Shown one piece after another: positions 1 to 6,501 of a stretch of DNA of 14,621 nt. Source of the stretch: Candidatus Peregrinibacteria bacterium RIFOXYB2_FULL_32_7 (GTDB lineage: Bacteria; Patescibacteriota; Gracilibacteria; UBA1369; GWF2-33-10); assembly GCA_001787465.1 (NCBI GenBank), contig MFXJ01000010.1, positions 1,731-16,351 of the forward strand, in the 5' to 3' direction. The notes below the pieces were generated by a model, which was not told the DNA's origin, made no database searches, and saw only the letters and a program-made list of their open reading frames with translations. Position 1 is the stretch's first letter. Each line of letters starts with the position of its first letter. A program made the position numbers and the translations under genes.

Positions 1-66
1 GACCTAAAAGAAGGTAAAGGATTTCAAGGCACAGCTAAAGAGGTAGTAAAATGGTTAAAAAAATAA
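1..66 (+). CDS. 3' end of an unidentified gene (partial)
   Basis: An open frame runs from the window edge to a TAA at 64-66 and encodes the last 21 residues of a protein, ending in EVVKWLKK. The lysine-rich amphipathic end looks like a normal C-terminal helix. Too little is visible to assign a family. The gene lies 99 bases before the likely start of the Fe-S scaffold gene on the same strand, so it could belong to the same transcript, but the repeat between them makes that uncertain. Confidence 0.55.
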   Translation, partial: DLKEGKGFQGTAKEVVKWLKK

Positions 67-133
67 TATAAAAATTGTAATTCCATCTTTAATTTATTAA
101 TATCTGATTACTAATAAAATTTTTTAAATATTA

Positions 134-163
134 AGATTCCTATTTCCGCAGGAATGACAAACA
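134..163. repeat. Degenerate REP-like inverted repeat before the Fe-S scaffold gene
   Basis: ATTCCT (136-141) and AGGAAT (150-155) form a 6-bp stem around an 8-base loop. The surrounding bases, ending in GGAATGACAAA, resemble the dispersed repeat type seen in many bacterial genomes, in which TTCCCGC and GCGGGAATGACA face each other. The resemblance is from memory and this copy is decayed. It overlaps the ATG at 154, so that ATG is better explained as repeat sequence than as the real start of the following gene. Confidence 0.5.
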
Positions 164-165
164 TT

Positions 166-573
166 ATGGATTTATACGCAGAAAATATCATGGACCATTA
201 CAAGAATCCGCGATTCAAAGGATCGCTTTCAAAGAAATCTGTATCTGTAACTCAAAAAGAAGCGAATCATAGTTGCGGAGATATTATGGAAATTGATTTA
301 GAAATTCATGATGAAAATCTAAAAAATATCGCTTGGAGAGGAGAAGGTTGTGCAATCAGCCAATCTGCCATGTCAATTTTACTAGAAGAAATAAAAAACC
401 TGCCTGTTTCTGAAATTTTAAAACTAAAAAAAGAAGATACTTATAAAATGCTTGGCGTTCCAATATCAGCCAGAAGATCAAAATGCGCTACCTTATCTTT
501 ACTCACTTTAAAAAATGCTATTTTGAAATATCAAAACAAAAACCTTTTGCATTTTGTGGATATTTTAGAATAA
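166..573 (+). CDS. sufU: Fe-S cluster assembly scaffold, IscU/SufU family
   Basis: This is a small cytoplasmic scaffold protein of the NifU N-terminal/IscU family. Such proteins take sulfur from a cysteine desulfurase and build or relay Fe-S clusters. From the ATG at 166 it has 135 residues, starting MDLYAENIMDHYKNP as family members do. The ligand set is complete: C37-G-D39, C62 in GEGCAIS and C107 in SKCATL. Two features are mixed. The residue before the last Cys is Lys, as in SufU, where IscU has His. The spacing between the second and third Cys (45 residues) is the short IscU spacing, without the roughly 20-residue SufU insertion. An in-frame ATG at 154 would add four residues but lies inside a repeat, and the 166 start puts the ligands at near-canonical IscU numbers. 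No desulfurase gene is visible beside it. Confidence 0.9.
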   Translation: MDLYAENIMDHYKNPRFKGSLSKKSVSVTQKEANHSCGDIMEIDLEIHDENLKNIAWRGEGCAISQSAMSILLEEIKNLPVSEILKLKKEDTYKMLGVPISARRSKCATLSLLTLKNAILKYQNKNLLHFVDILE

Positions 574-642
574 AGGTCTTTTCCAAGAATAAAATAAATC
601 ATTAATTCAAAATTTATAATTATTACGATCTCCAATCCCTAT

Positions 643-670
643 TTCAAAATTTATTCTAGTTTGTTATGAT
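643..670 (+). promoter_or_regulatory. Sigma70-like promoter with extended -10, prepilin cluster
   Basis: TATGAT at 665-670 is preceded by TG at 662-663, which makes an extended -10 element. A weak -35, TTCAAA (643-648), lies 16 bases upstream. Transcription would start near 677, about 14 bases before the ATG at 691, giving a very short leader. The rest of the 117-base gap after the scaffold gene shows nothing else clear. Confidence 0.5.
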
Positions 671-690
671 AAATATGTTTAATATTATTT

Positions 691-1260
691 ATGCATTTAA
701 AAATTTTTCAAAAATTCTCTTTCACCCTAATTGAAATAATTATTGTCATTACTTTGATTGGTATTTTAAGTAGTGCTGGATTTGGATCTTATAATAATTT
801 CAAATATAGATTCTCATTTGAAGCTCAATATCAAGAACTTTTCGGCTATTTCCAAAATGCTAGACAAATGGCATTGACTGGGAAAAAACAAAAATATGAA
901 GATTTAGGAATGAAAAATATTGAAAATTACGATATCTCTATTGTCAAAAATTCCGGAGATGTATATTTCAGAGGAATATTCAGCAATGAAGAAGTGGATT
1001 TAGGAGAAGAAATAGATTTGGCAAGTTTAAAAATTTCTAATCGATATAAAATTAATTTTCTTAATGGAAAAGGAGAAACCGCACCGTTTAATTCCATTTA
1101 TAATTGTTCTATTGATTTTTATGTTGATAAAAATGGAGCTAAAATTTATGCCGATGGTGAAAAACCAGAAATAATTATTGAACTTCAAGACCTAAAAATT
1201 CCAGATCGCAAAAAAGGAATATATATAAATGCTCTATCTGGAATTGCAGAAGAAATTTAA
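691..1260 (+). CDS. Type IV prepilin / GspH-like pseudopilin 1
   Basis: A 189-residue protein with a class III prepilin signal: a short basic leader (MHLKIFQKFS), then FTLIE and a hydrophobic helix of about 20 residues (roughly 11-31). Cleavage is predicted after S10, with F11 as the N-methylated residue and E15 as the conserved +5 glutamate. The soluble part contains AQYQELFGYFQNARQMALTG and, near the end, FYVDKNGAKIYADG, a layout typical of GspH/FimT-like minor pilins and pseudopilins. It would sit in the cytoplasmic membrane and then join a pilus or pseudopilus. It is the first of three adjacent prepilin genes. The -1 residue is Ser where most prepilins have Gly. There is no Shine-Dalgarno sequence. 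The exact pilin type is not resolved. Confidence 0.85.
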   Translation: MHLKIFQKFSFTLIEIIIVITLIGILSSAGFGSYNNFKYRFSFEAQYQELFGYFQNARQMALTGKKQKYEDLGMKNIENYDISIVKNSGDVYFRGIFSNEEVDLGEEIDLASLKISNRYKINFLNGKGETAPFNSIYNCSIDFYVDKNGAKIYADGEKPEIIIELQDLKIPDRKKGIYINALSGIAEEI

Positions 1261-1281
1261 TTACGAACCTATAAGCACTTT

Positions 1282-1908
1282 ATGTTAAAAAAATTTCTCC
1301 ATCCCTCCGAAACTCTCCTTGAAATCATAATCGCTATTGTGATTATCGGCATTGGCGCGTCCGCATCAGTAGCCGTTATTTCCAGCGCAGTGATCGGTAA
1401 TGAAGCCATAGAAACCCGATTAATTGCGATTAATCTTGCTAGAGAAGGACTAGAAGTTTTTATTAATCAAAGAAATACTAATATTGAAGCCGCGAATTAT
1501 TTTGCCAATCCACAGTGCTGGAGATCTTTGGATATTAATGATTGCAATGCTTCATCAGATGATTTATGGGGATATGGCGCTGATTTTGTTGATTATACAG
1601 TCAATTTAAATCCAAGAATGATGATTTTTACAATAGAAAAAGCTGGAACGAATATCGATGACGGGATAACGCCTCCTGAAGAATTTAGATTATATAAAGA
1701 CGGTGAATTTTACGTACAAGATATTAATTCTATGGAAACAAATTTTTATAGAGCGGTAAGAGTACAAGAATTAAACGAAAGCGATTTTGATGCCAGTCCG
1801 AATTTGAAATTTACAAAAGGAGAAATTCTTAAATTAACTGCTATTGTATATTTCAAAACTAGAACTGGATTTAGCAAGACGGAAACGTCTACTATTTTGA
1901 GCAATTAA
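1282..1908 (+). CDS. Type IV prepilin, GspI/PilV-like 2
   Basis: A 208-residue prepilin starting 21 bases after the previous gene. The leader is MLKKFLHPS, followed by ETLLEIIIAIVIIGIGASA. Cleavage after S9 puts E14 at +5. The first mature residue would be Glu, where Phe or another hydrophobic/aromatic residue is usual. After the membrane helix, NLAREGLEVFINQRNTN (residues 51-67) matches the A-x-E-G-L-E pattern common in PilV/GspI-like minor pilins. C79 and C88 flank a short loop and could form a disulfide. No Shine-Dalgarno sequence is seen before the ATG. It probably assembles with the prepilins on either side. Confidence 0.83.
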   Translation: MLKKFLHPSETLLEIIIAIVIIGIGASASVAVISSAVIGNEAIETRLIAINLAREGLEVFINQRNTNIEAANYFANPQCWRSLDINDCNASSDDLWGYGADFVDYTVNLNPRMMIFTIEKAGTNIDDGITPPEEFRLYKDGEFYVQDINSMETNFYRAVRVQELNESDFDASPNLKFTKGEILKLTAIVYFKTRTGFSKTETSTILSN

Positions 1909-1919
1909 TTTTAAAAACA
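1904..1919 (+). repeat. Leader repeat, copy 1
   Basis: The 16-base string ATTAATTTTAAAAACA occurs here across the stop of the second prepilin gene and just before the TTG start of the third. An identical copy lies directly on the start of queD at 3033-3048. It may be a translation-initiation leader in a genome that seems not to use Shine-Dalgarno sequences, or a chance match in AT-rich DNA. Confidence 0.4.
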
Positions 1920-1921
1920 AT

Positions 1922-3028
1922 TTGCAAAAACCATCCTACACCTTAATTGAACTAACTATAAGCATCGCTATACTTTCTACAGTAATTGTCGCGGCGATGA
2001 CTGTATTTTCTAATGTTATTAATTCGCGTGAAAGATTAACAAAAGAAAACTTTTTATATAACGAAAGTCGTTTAATAATAGAACAATTAATTAAAGTCAT
2101 TCAAGAAAATGCCATTGATTACAGTGAATATTATAATCAAAATGTCCTGCCTGTTGATAGAAATCAATTCGGCGCAAATTATAATATTTATGCCACTCGT
2201 TTTATTGATCCAACTGAGAACTGCAATAATTTAAACGCTGGCGAAAACACGCTTGATTCTTTAATATTTAATCAATCTTCAAGTGATTTAGGCGGTTGTT
2301 GTTATAAATCAAGCACCATGAGTTATTATCCCCTATCAGATCCGAAATGTAACGATGCTGACACTGAACCTACCAATGTTGGTAAAGATAAATGGTCAGG
2401 AGAAAACCCATATTCCGCCACTTCAAGATATAATGTCGATATTGATGATGCTAATGCTTTTTGTGATAACGATACTATTAGTGCAAGGAAATGCAAGGAT
2501 CTAACTTCACCAGCAGAAATTTATGGAAATAATAAACTTTATTTAATTTCAACGGACGGCCTTGAAAAAACAATTTTTGTAAAAGAAAATGTTGAATATA
2601 AAGGCAAAAAAAGTTCGGTTATTTCTTTTGTGAAAATGGATGGAAGTGATAGTAATAATGATGCTTTGATTGATTCTTGGACTTGCAACAATTATTTTAA
2701 CTGTACAAATACAAACAACACTCCAAACAAAGAAGATTTTGCAGATAATCATAGTGAAAGTGATCTTGCTGGATATTTTGATGATTTTATCCCGATTTCC
2801 CCTTTTGCTTTGAAAATTGAGGAATTGAAATTCTATATATCACCGACCGAAGATCCAAATCTAGCTTATGCAGAAGAAAATGCGCAAAAAAGACCATCAG
2901 TAACAATTATCATGAAAACAAGCCTTACTGACACAACCGGAATCATTGGAGGAGAAAACGTAAATCTAACTTTGCAAACAACAATTACGCCAAAATATGA
3001 AGAAATAAAAAGTTATCGAATAGAATAA
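1922..3028 (+). CDS. Type IV prepilin, GspJ-like, large Cys-rich head (TTG start)
   Basis: A 368-residue prepilin. The only sensible start is the TTG at 1922-1924: an in-frame TGA lies at 1898-1900 and no ATG or GTG falls between them. This gives a 5-residue leader (MQKPS), then YTLIELTISIAIL with E10 at +5. The N-terminal half resembles GspJ/PilW-type minor pilins. The head is unusually long and has eight cysteines (101, 126, 127, 143, 181, 191, 255, 261). An Asp/Asn-rich segment, DSNNDALIDSW (243-253), resembles the Ca-binding loops written DxDxDGxxD. It starts 13 bases after the previous gene, so the three form one operon. The role in the pilus, and whether the cysteines pair or bind metal, are inferences. 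Confidence 0.82.
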   Translation: MQKPSYTLIELTISIAILSTVIVAAMTVFSNVINSRERLTKENFLYNESRLIIEQLIKVIQENAIDYSEYYNQNVLPVDRNQFGANYNIYATRFIDPTENCNNLNAGENTLDSLIFNQSSSDLGGCCYKSSTMSYYPLSDPKCNDADTEPTNVGKDKWSGENPYSATSRYNVDIDDANAFCDNDTISARKCKDLTSPAEIYGNNKLYLISTDGLEKTIFVKENVEYKGKKSSVISFVKMDGSDSNNDALIDSWTCNNYFNCTNTNNTPNKEDFADNHSESDLAGYFDDFIPISPFALKIEELKFYISPTEDPNLAYAEENAQKRPSVTIIMKTSLTDTTGIIGGENVNLTLQTTITPKYEEIKSYRIE

Positions 3029-3032
3029 ACTT

Positions 3033-3048
3033 ATTAATTTTAAAAACA
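3033..3048 (+). repeat. Leader repeat, copy 2, ending on the queD start codon
   Basis: This is identical over 16 bases to 1904-1919. Here its last base is the A of the queD ATG. In the prepilin copy the corresponding sequence runs on as ATTTG, so the start there is TTG three bases further on. Confidence 0.4.
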
Positions 3049-3416
3049 TGCCAAAAAATCAATCTATCTTTATCACAAAAATCTTTCACTTTTCTTCAGC
3101 GCATTTTCTCACCGATTACCACGGGAAATGCGAGAATTTACATGGACATAATTATAAACTTGAAATCACTGTCAAAGGCGATATGCAAAAAAATGGTATG
3201 GTAATTGATTTTGCTATTTTAAAAAAAATCGTCAAAGAAAATATCATTGAAAAACTTGATCACAAAAATTTAAATGATCTTTTCAAGAATCCCTCAGCCG
3301 AAAATATCTGTATTTGGATTTGGGAAGAATTAGAAAATAAATTCGACAAAAATATCAACCTGCACGAAATAAAATTATGGGAAACCGAAAATAATTGTGT
3401 TATATATAAAAAATAA
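3048..3416 (+). CDS. queD: 6-carboxy-5,6,7,8-tetrahydropterin synthase (QueD/PTPS family)
   Basis: A 122-residue cytoplasmic zinc enzyme of the QueD/6-pyruvoyl-tetrahydropterin synthase family. It converts 7,8-dihydroneopterin triphosphate to 6-carboxytetrahydropterin, an early step towards 7-deazaguanine and queuosine in tRNA. The zinc ligands are visible as H19 (SSAHFL) and H32/H34 (NLHGHNY). The catalytic Cys is C28 in the C-E-N-L-H-G-H motif. D71-H72 (LDHKNLND), PSAEN with E85, and E112 (WETENN) complete the usual active-site pattern. Length is normal. It starts 19 bases after the third prepilin gene, and a CYTH gene follows after 4 bases. No queC, queE or queF is in the window, so whether the whole pathway exists cannot be judged. 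Confidence 0.92.
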   Translation: MPKNQSIFITKIFHFSSAHFLTDYHGKCENLHGHNYKLEITVKGDMQKNGMVIDFAILKKIVKENIIEKLDHKNLNDLFKNPSAENICIWIWEELENKFDKNINLHEIKLWETENNCVIYKK

Positions 3417-3420
3417 AATT

Positions 3421-3963
3421 ATGCAAGAAATCGAATTAAAAATCTTGGACATTGATAAAAAAAATTTAATCCAAAAGCTGAAATCAAAAAAAGCTGTCAA
3501 AACTTATAAAGGGCTAATGAAAATTGCATATTTTGACCAAGAAGATAGTAGGATCAAAAAAGCTGATGAACTCTTAAGACTTCGCGATATCGGCAATGGA
3601 AAAGTTGAAATCACTTATAAAAGTAGTCCGCAAATTAAAGATGGCTGTAAAGTTTACGACGAATTGGAAACTTTATCTGAAAATTTCGACATGCTCTGTG
3701 AAATTTTTGAAAAAGCTGGACTAAAAAAGACCATGTATTATGAAAAAAAACGTATTCAATATGAGTATAAAAATGTAAAATTCGAAATTGATACTTATCC
3801 AAAGATTCCAACTTGGGTCGAATTAGAAGTGAAAAATCCAAAAATAATAAAAGAAATCTTAAAAGAATTTGAATTACAAAATCACGAAACATCCAATCTA
3901 ACCTGCACCAAGCTCTTTGAAATAAAATATCAAAAGGTGAAATTAAATGGATTAAAATTTTAA
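3421..3963 (+). CDS. CYTH-domain protein (class IV adenylate cyclase / triphosphatase type)
   Basis: A 180-residue protein of the CYTH superfamily, which folds as a tunnel that binds triphosphates and two divalent metals. The signature ExExK is at the N-terminus (E3-I-E5-L-K7). Further conserved positions are R53 and R55 (LLRLRD), K67 (ITYK), E81/E83 (DELET), R111, D124 (FEIDTY) and E134/E136 (WVELEV), so the catalytic set looks intact. Members include CyaB-type adenylate cyclases, thiamine triphosphatases and inorganic tripolyphosphatases; the substrate here cannot be told from sequence. The ATG at 3421, 4 bases after queD, puts ExExK at the very start as in relatives. A GTG at 3397 inside queD is less likely. 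Tight spacing suggests co-transcription with queD. Confidence 0.87.
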   Translation: MQEIELKILDIDKKNLIQKLKSKKAVKTYKGLMKIAYFDQEDSRIKKADELLRLRDIGNGKVEITYKSSPQIKDGCKVYDELETLSENFDMLCEIFEKAGLKKTMYYEKKRIQYEYKNVKFEIDTYPKIPTWVELEVKNPKIIKEILKEFELQNHETSNLTCTKLFEIKYQKVKLNGLKF

Positions 3964-3969
3964 AAAATA

Positions 3970-3998
3970 TTGCTTTTTTACCATATAAATGATATGTT
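3970..3998 (+). promoter_or_regulatory. Promoter of the vapBC-like operon
   Basis: TTGCTT (3970-3975) is followed after 17 bases by TATGTT (3993-3998), with TG at 3990-3991 giving an extended -10. Transcription would start near 4005, about 20 bases before the antitoxin ATG at 4025. It lies immediately after the CYTH stop codon. This indicates that the toxin-antitoxin pair has its own transcript. I see no clear operator palindrome. Confidence 0.45.
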
Positions 3999-4024
3999 AC
4001 CCTCGTAATACTAAAAATATTCCC

Positions 4025-4261
4025 ATGCAAACAACAATAAAAAGAACATTTACCTTGCCTTTAAAAACAGTAGAAATTTTAATTCAAGAAATTCCAAGCA
4101 GTCAAAGAAGCAAAATCGTAGCCGAAGCAATAGAGGAATATTTATTAAGGAAACAAAGAGAAGAAGCGTTGAAAATGCTTGATCAATTTGCCATGACCGT
4201 CAAACCAAAAACTAAACTTTCCGCAGTTGAATGGTTAAGAAAAGATCGAAGAAGCCATTAA
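4025..4261 (+). CDS. vapB: Ribbon-helix-helix antitoxin, VapB/CopG-like
   Basis: A 78-residue basic protein with the layout of a ribbon-helix-helix DNA-binding antitoxin. Residues 3-12 (TTIKRTFTLP) form the predicted DNA-contacting strand. Two helices follow, about 13-23 and 26-43 (SSQRSKIVAEAIEEYLLR). The C-terminal tail (residues 44-78, ending AVEWLRKDRRSH) would wrap the toxin. The ATG at 4025 is preferred over an in-frame ATG at 3989, which would add twelve residues unlike the family and overlap the predicted -10 element. It is followed after 9 bases by a PIN-domain gene, the usual antitoxin-first order. It would neutralise the toxin and repress its own promoter; both roles are inferred from the family. 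Confidence 0.8.
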   Translation: MQTTIKRTFTLPLKTVEILIQEIPSSQRSKIVAEAIEEYLLRKQREEALKMLDQFAMTVKPKTKLSAVEWLRKDRRSH

Positions 4262-4270
4262 ATTTTAATC

Positions 4271-4690
4271 ATGCAGACTTTTATTTTGGACAGTTCAATA
4301 ATTATAAAAGGATTAAATGCTTATGAAGATAATTACGAAACAGCAAAAATAATTTTTGAAGATATTAAAAATAAAAAAATTGAAGTTTTATTGCCTGACT
4401 ATTGGAAACATGAAGTTTTAAACTATATCTCCAGAGTATATGAAGCAGAAAAAGGATTTTATTTATTTAAATGGTTAGAATCGTTGCAATTTAAAGAAAA
4501 AAAACTTGATGATAATACCATTCAAAAAGTTATAAAAATAATAAAAACTTGCAAAGGAACTGCTTCTTATGATGCCACTTTTCATGCTATGGCCATAATC
4601 GAAAATGCAACTTTAATCACTGCTGATGAAAAACATTATAATAAAACCAAAAAATTAAAACACATAATACTTCTTAAGAATTATAAATAA
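4271..4690 (+). CDS. vapC: PIN-domain ribonuclease toxin, VapC-like
   Basis: A 139-residue PIN-domain protein, the length expected for VapC toxins, which are Mg-dependent endoribonucleases that cut tRNA or rRNA. The four acidic metal-binding positions are present: D7 (FILDSSI), E48 (WKHEVLN), D101 (SYDATFHAMA) and D119 (ITADEKHY). The protein therefore looks catalytically intact. Pairing with the RHH antitoxin gene upstream supports a toxin-antitoxin role over a housekeeping nuclease. The target RNA is not predictable. Codon usage and AT content match the neighbours, so there is no sign of very recent acquisition. thrS follows after 26 bases and may be partly transcribed from the same promoter. 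Confidence 0.87.
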   Translation: MQTFILDSSIIIKGLNAYEDNYETAKIIFEDIKNKKIEVLLPDYWKHEVLNYISRVYEAEKGFYLFKWLESLQFKEKKLDDNTIQKVIKIIKTCKGTASYDATFHAMAIIENATLITADEKHYNKTKKLKHIILLKNYK

Positions 4691-4716
4691 AAAATAACAA
4701 CTTAACAATTTAAATT

Positions 4717-6468
4717 ATGTCAGAAAATAACCAGGTTTATAAAATTCGGCATTCCTGCGAGCATGTTTATGCTCAAGCTATCAAAGAACTTTATGGAGAT
4801 GATATAGCCCTTGCTGTCGCTCATATTTCAGACGAAGGTTTTGCCAATGATGCAAAATGGAAGACCCCAATCTCAGAAGATGATTTACCTAAAATCGAGA
4901 AAAAAATGCAAGAAATCATATCTGCTAATTTGCCAATTGTCCGCAAAGAAATTTCTTTAGAAGAAGCCAAAAAACTTTTTAAAAATAATCCATTTAAATT
5001 GGAATGGGTAAATCAATGGGCTTCTCAAGATAAAACTCTTACAGTTTATCAAACAGGAGATACTTATATAGATCTTTGCAAAGGACCTCACGTCAAAAGC
5101 ACAGGCGAAATTAAAGCATTTAAATTAACATCTATCGCAGGTGCATACTGGAGAGGAGATGTAAATAATGAAATGTTAACTAGAGTTTATGGAATCGCTT
5201 TCGAGAGCCCAAAAGAATTACGTAAATATCTTATGGCGCTAGAAGAAGCTAAAAAAAGAGATCATAGAAAGCTTGGGCAAGAACTCGATCTTTTTATGAT
5301 GCATGAAAAAGTCGGCGCTGGTTTGCCAATGTGGTTACCAAAAGGAGCGATCATTGTCGAAGAATTGGAAAAACTCGCCAAAGAAATTGAACTTAAAGCT
5401 GAATATAAAAGAGTTCGCACTCCTCATATCGCCAAAGAGGAATTATATATTCAATCAGGACATTTACCTTATTACAAAGATTCAATGTTCCCGCCAATGG
5501 AACTTGATAATGAAAAATATTATCTCAAGGCCATGAACTGCCCGCATCATCACTTAATTTACGCTAATACTCCAAAAAGTTACCGTGATCTGCCTTTGCG
5601 GCTGGCTGAATATGGACATTGTTACCGTTATGAAGACAGCGGCGCTCTTTTCGGATTAATGCGCGTCAGATCCCTATGTATGAATGATGCTCATATTTAT
5701 TGCGCACCTGAACAATTTAAAAGCGAGTTTCTAGCGGTAATTGATTTATATAAATACTATTTTAAATTATTTGGCATTGAAAAATTTGAAATGGAATTAA
5801 GTCTTCATAATAAAGAAGGACTTGGTAAAAAATATGTTAATGAACCAGAACTTTGGATCCAAACTGAACATGAAGTAAGAGAAGCGATGAAAGATTCGGG
5901 CGTTCCCTTCTCGGAAGTTGCGGGTGAAGCGGCTTTTTATGGACCAAAAATAGACGTTCAAATCTGGAGTGCAATTGGGAGAAAATTCACTTTAGCCACA
6001 AATCAATTAGACTTTGCTGTACCAAAAAGATTTAATTTAACTTATATTGATAAAGACGGACAAGAAAAAACTCCACTTTGTATTCATCGAGCTCCACTTT
6101 CAACTCACGAAAGATTCATCGGATTTTTGATCGAACATTTTGCTGGCGCTTTTCCAGCTTGGCTAGCTCCAATTCAAGTAATCATTCTTCCCGTTTCAGA
6201 CAAACATTTAAAATATGCGGAAAAACTTTACCAAGAATTCAAAGATCAAAATATTCGAGTGGAAATAGATGACTGCAAAGAAACTCTTGGTAAAAAAATT
6301 AGGAATTCAGAAATGCAAAAAATTCCCTACATGCTTGTTGTTGGTGATAAAGAAATTGAAAGTCAATCAATCACCATCAGAGATTACAAAACCAAAGAAC
6401 AAAAGACAGAAAAAATTGAAATTTTTACAAAAAACATTTTGGAAAAAATTGAAAAACGCGCATTGTAG
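4717..6468 (+). CDS. thrS: Threonyl-tRNA synthetase lacking the TGS domain
   Basis: A 583-residue class II synthetase that charges tRNA-Thr. The second N-terminal (editing) domain is present with H12/H16 (RHSCEH) and C121-x-G-P-H125. The catalytic core has motif 2 (YRYEDSGALFGLMRVRS, R304) and motif 3 (IHRAPLSTHERFIG, R466). The zinc ligands are C275 (MNCPHH), H326 (DAHIYC) and H457 (CIHRAP). A C-terminal anticodon-binding domain follows, about 483-575. Compared with the roughly 640-residue standard form, the N-terminal TGS domain of about 60 residues is absent: the protein starts directly at the editing domain. This is a true start, since no TGS-like sequence lies upstream. The stop is TAG, unlike the TAA used by its neighbours. 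It and the last residues (R-A-L) are encoded by a palindromic element. Confidence 0.96.
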   Translation: MSENNQVYKIRHSCEHVYAQAIKELYGDDIALAVAHISDEGFANDAKWKTPISEDDLPKIEKKMQEIISANLPIVRKEISLEEAKKLFKNNPFKLEWVNQWASQDKTLTVYQTGDTYIDLCKGPHVKSTGEIKAFKLTSIAGAYWRGDVNNEMLTRVYGIAFESPKELRKYLMALEEAKKRDHRKLGQELDLFMMHEKVGAGLPMWLPKGAIIVEELEKLAKEIELKAEYKRVRTPHIAKEELYIQSGHLPYYKDSMFPPMELDNEKYYLKAMNCPHHHLIYANTPKSYRDLPLRLAEYGHCYRYEDSGALFGLMRVRSLCMNDAHIYCAPEQFKSEFLAVIDLYKYYFKLFGIEKFEMELSLHNKEGLGKKYVNEPELWIQTEHEVREAMKDSGVPFSEVAGEAAFYGPKIDVQIWSAIGRKFTLATNQLDFAVPKRFNLTYIDKDGQEKTPLCIHRAPLSTHERFIGFLIEHFAGAFPAWLAPIQVIILPVSDKHLKYAEKLYQEFKDQNIRVEIDDCKETLGKKIRNSEMQKIPYMLVVGDKEIESQSITIRDYKTKEQKTEKIEIFTKNILEKIEKRAL

Positions 6469-6501
6469 AGACACATTGCAATGTGTCTCTACATGCGTGT
6501 T
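6455..6501. repeat. Perfect 28-bp palindrome with imperfect arms between convergent genes; possible terminator
   Basis: GTAGAGACACATTG (6465-6478) is followed with no spacer by its exact reverse complement (6479-6492). Outside it, CGCAT (6459-6463) pairs with ATGCG (6493-6497) if T6464 is bulged, and the arms extend with one G-U to 6455/6501. The strong hairpin contains the thrS stop codon, and its outer arm reaches the first bases of the stop triplet of the opposite-strand giant gene (6500-6502). In transcripts from either side it could stop transcription or protect 3' ends, although no long U-tract follows. Palindromes with GTAGAGAC/GTCTCTAC ends occur as dispersed repeats in other bacteria (recalled, not searched). 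Insertion at the thrS end is therefore likely. Confidence 0.8.

Noticed and set aside
154..165. ATG at 154 as start of the Fe-S scaffold gene
   Set aside because: It lies in a degenerate palindromic repeat. The start at 166 matches family N-termini and gives canonical ligand numbering.
3397..3420. GTG start for the CYTH gene overlapping queD
   Set aside because: It would add eight residues before the ExExK motif that normally opens the domain; the ATG at 3421 fits better.
3989..4024. ATG at 3989 as antitoxin start
   Set aside because: It overlaps the predicted -10 element and adds non-family residues; the ATG at 4025 begins the RHH strand properly.
3635..4030. Minus-strand open frame of 131 codons opposite the CYTH gene
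   Set aside because: It is antisense to a well-supported gene with intact motifs, and its product has no recognisable features.
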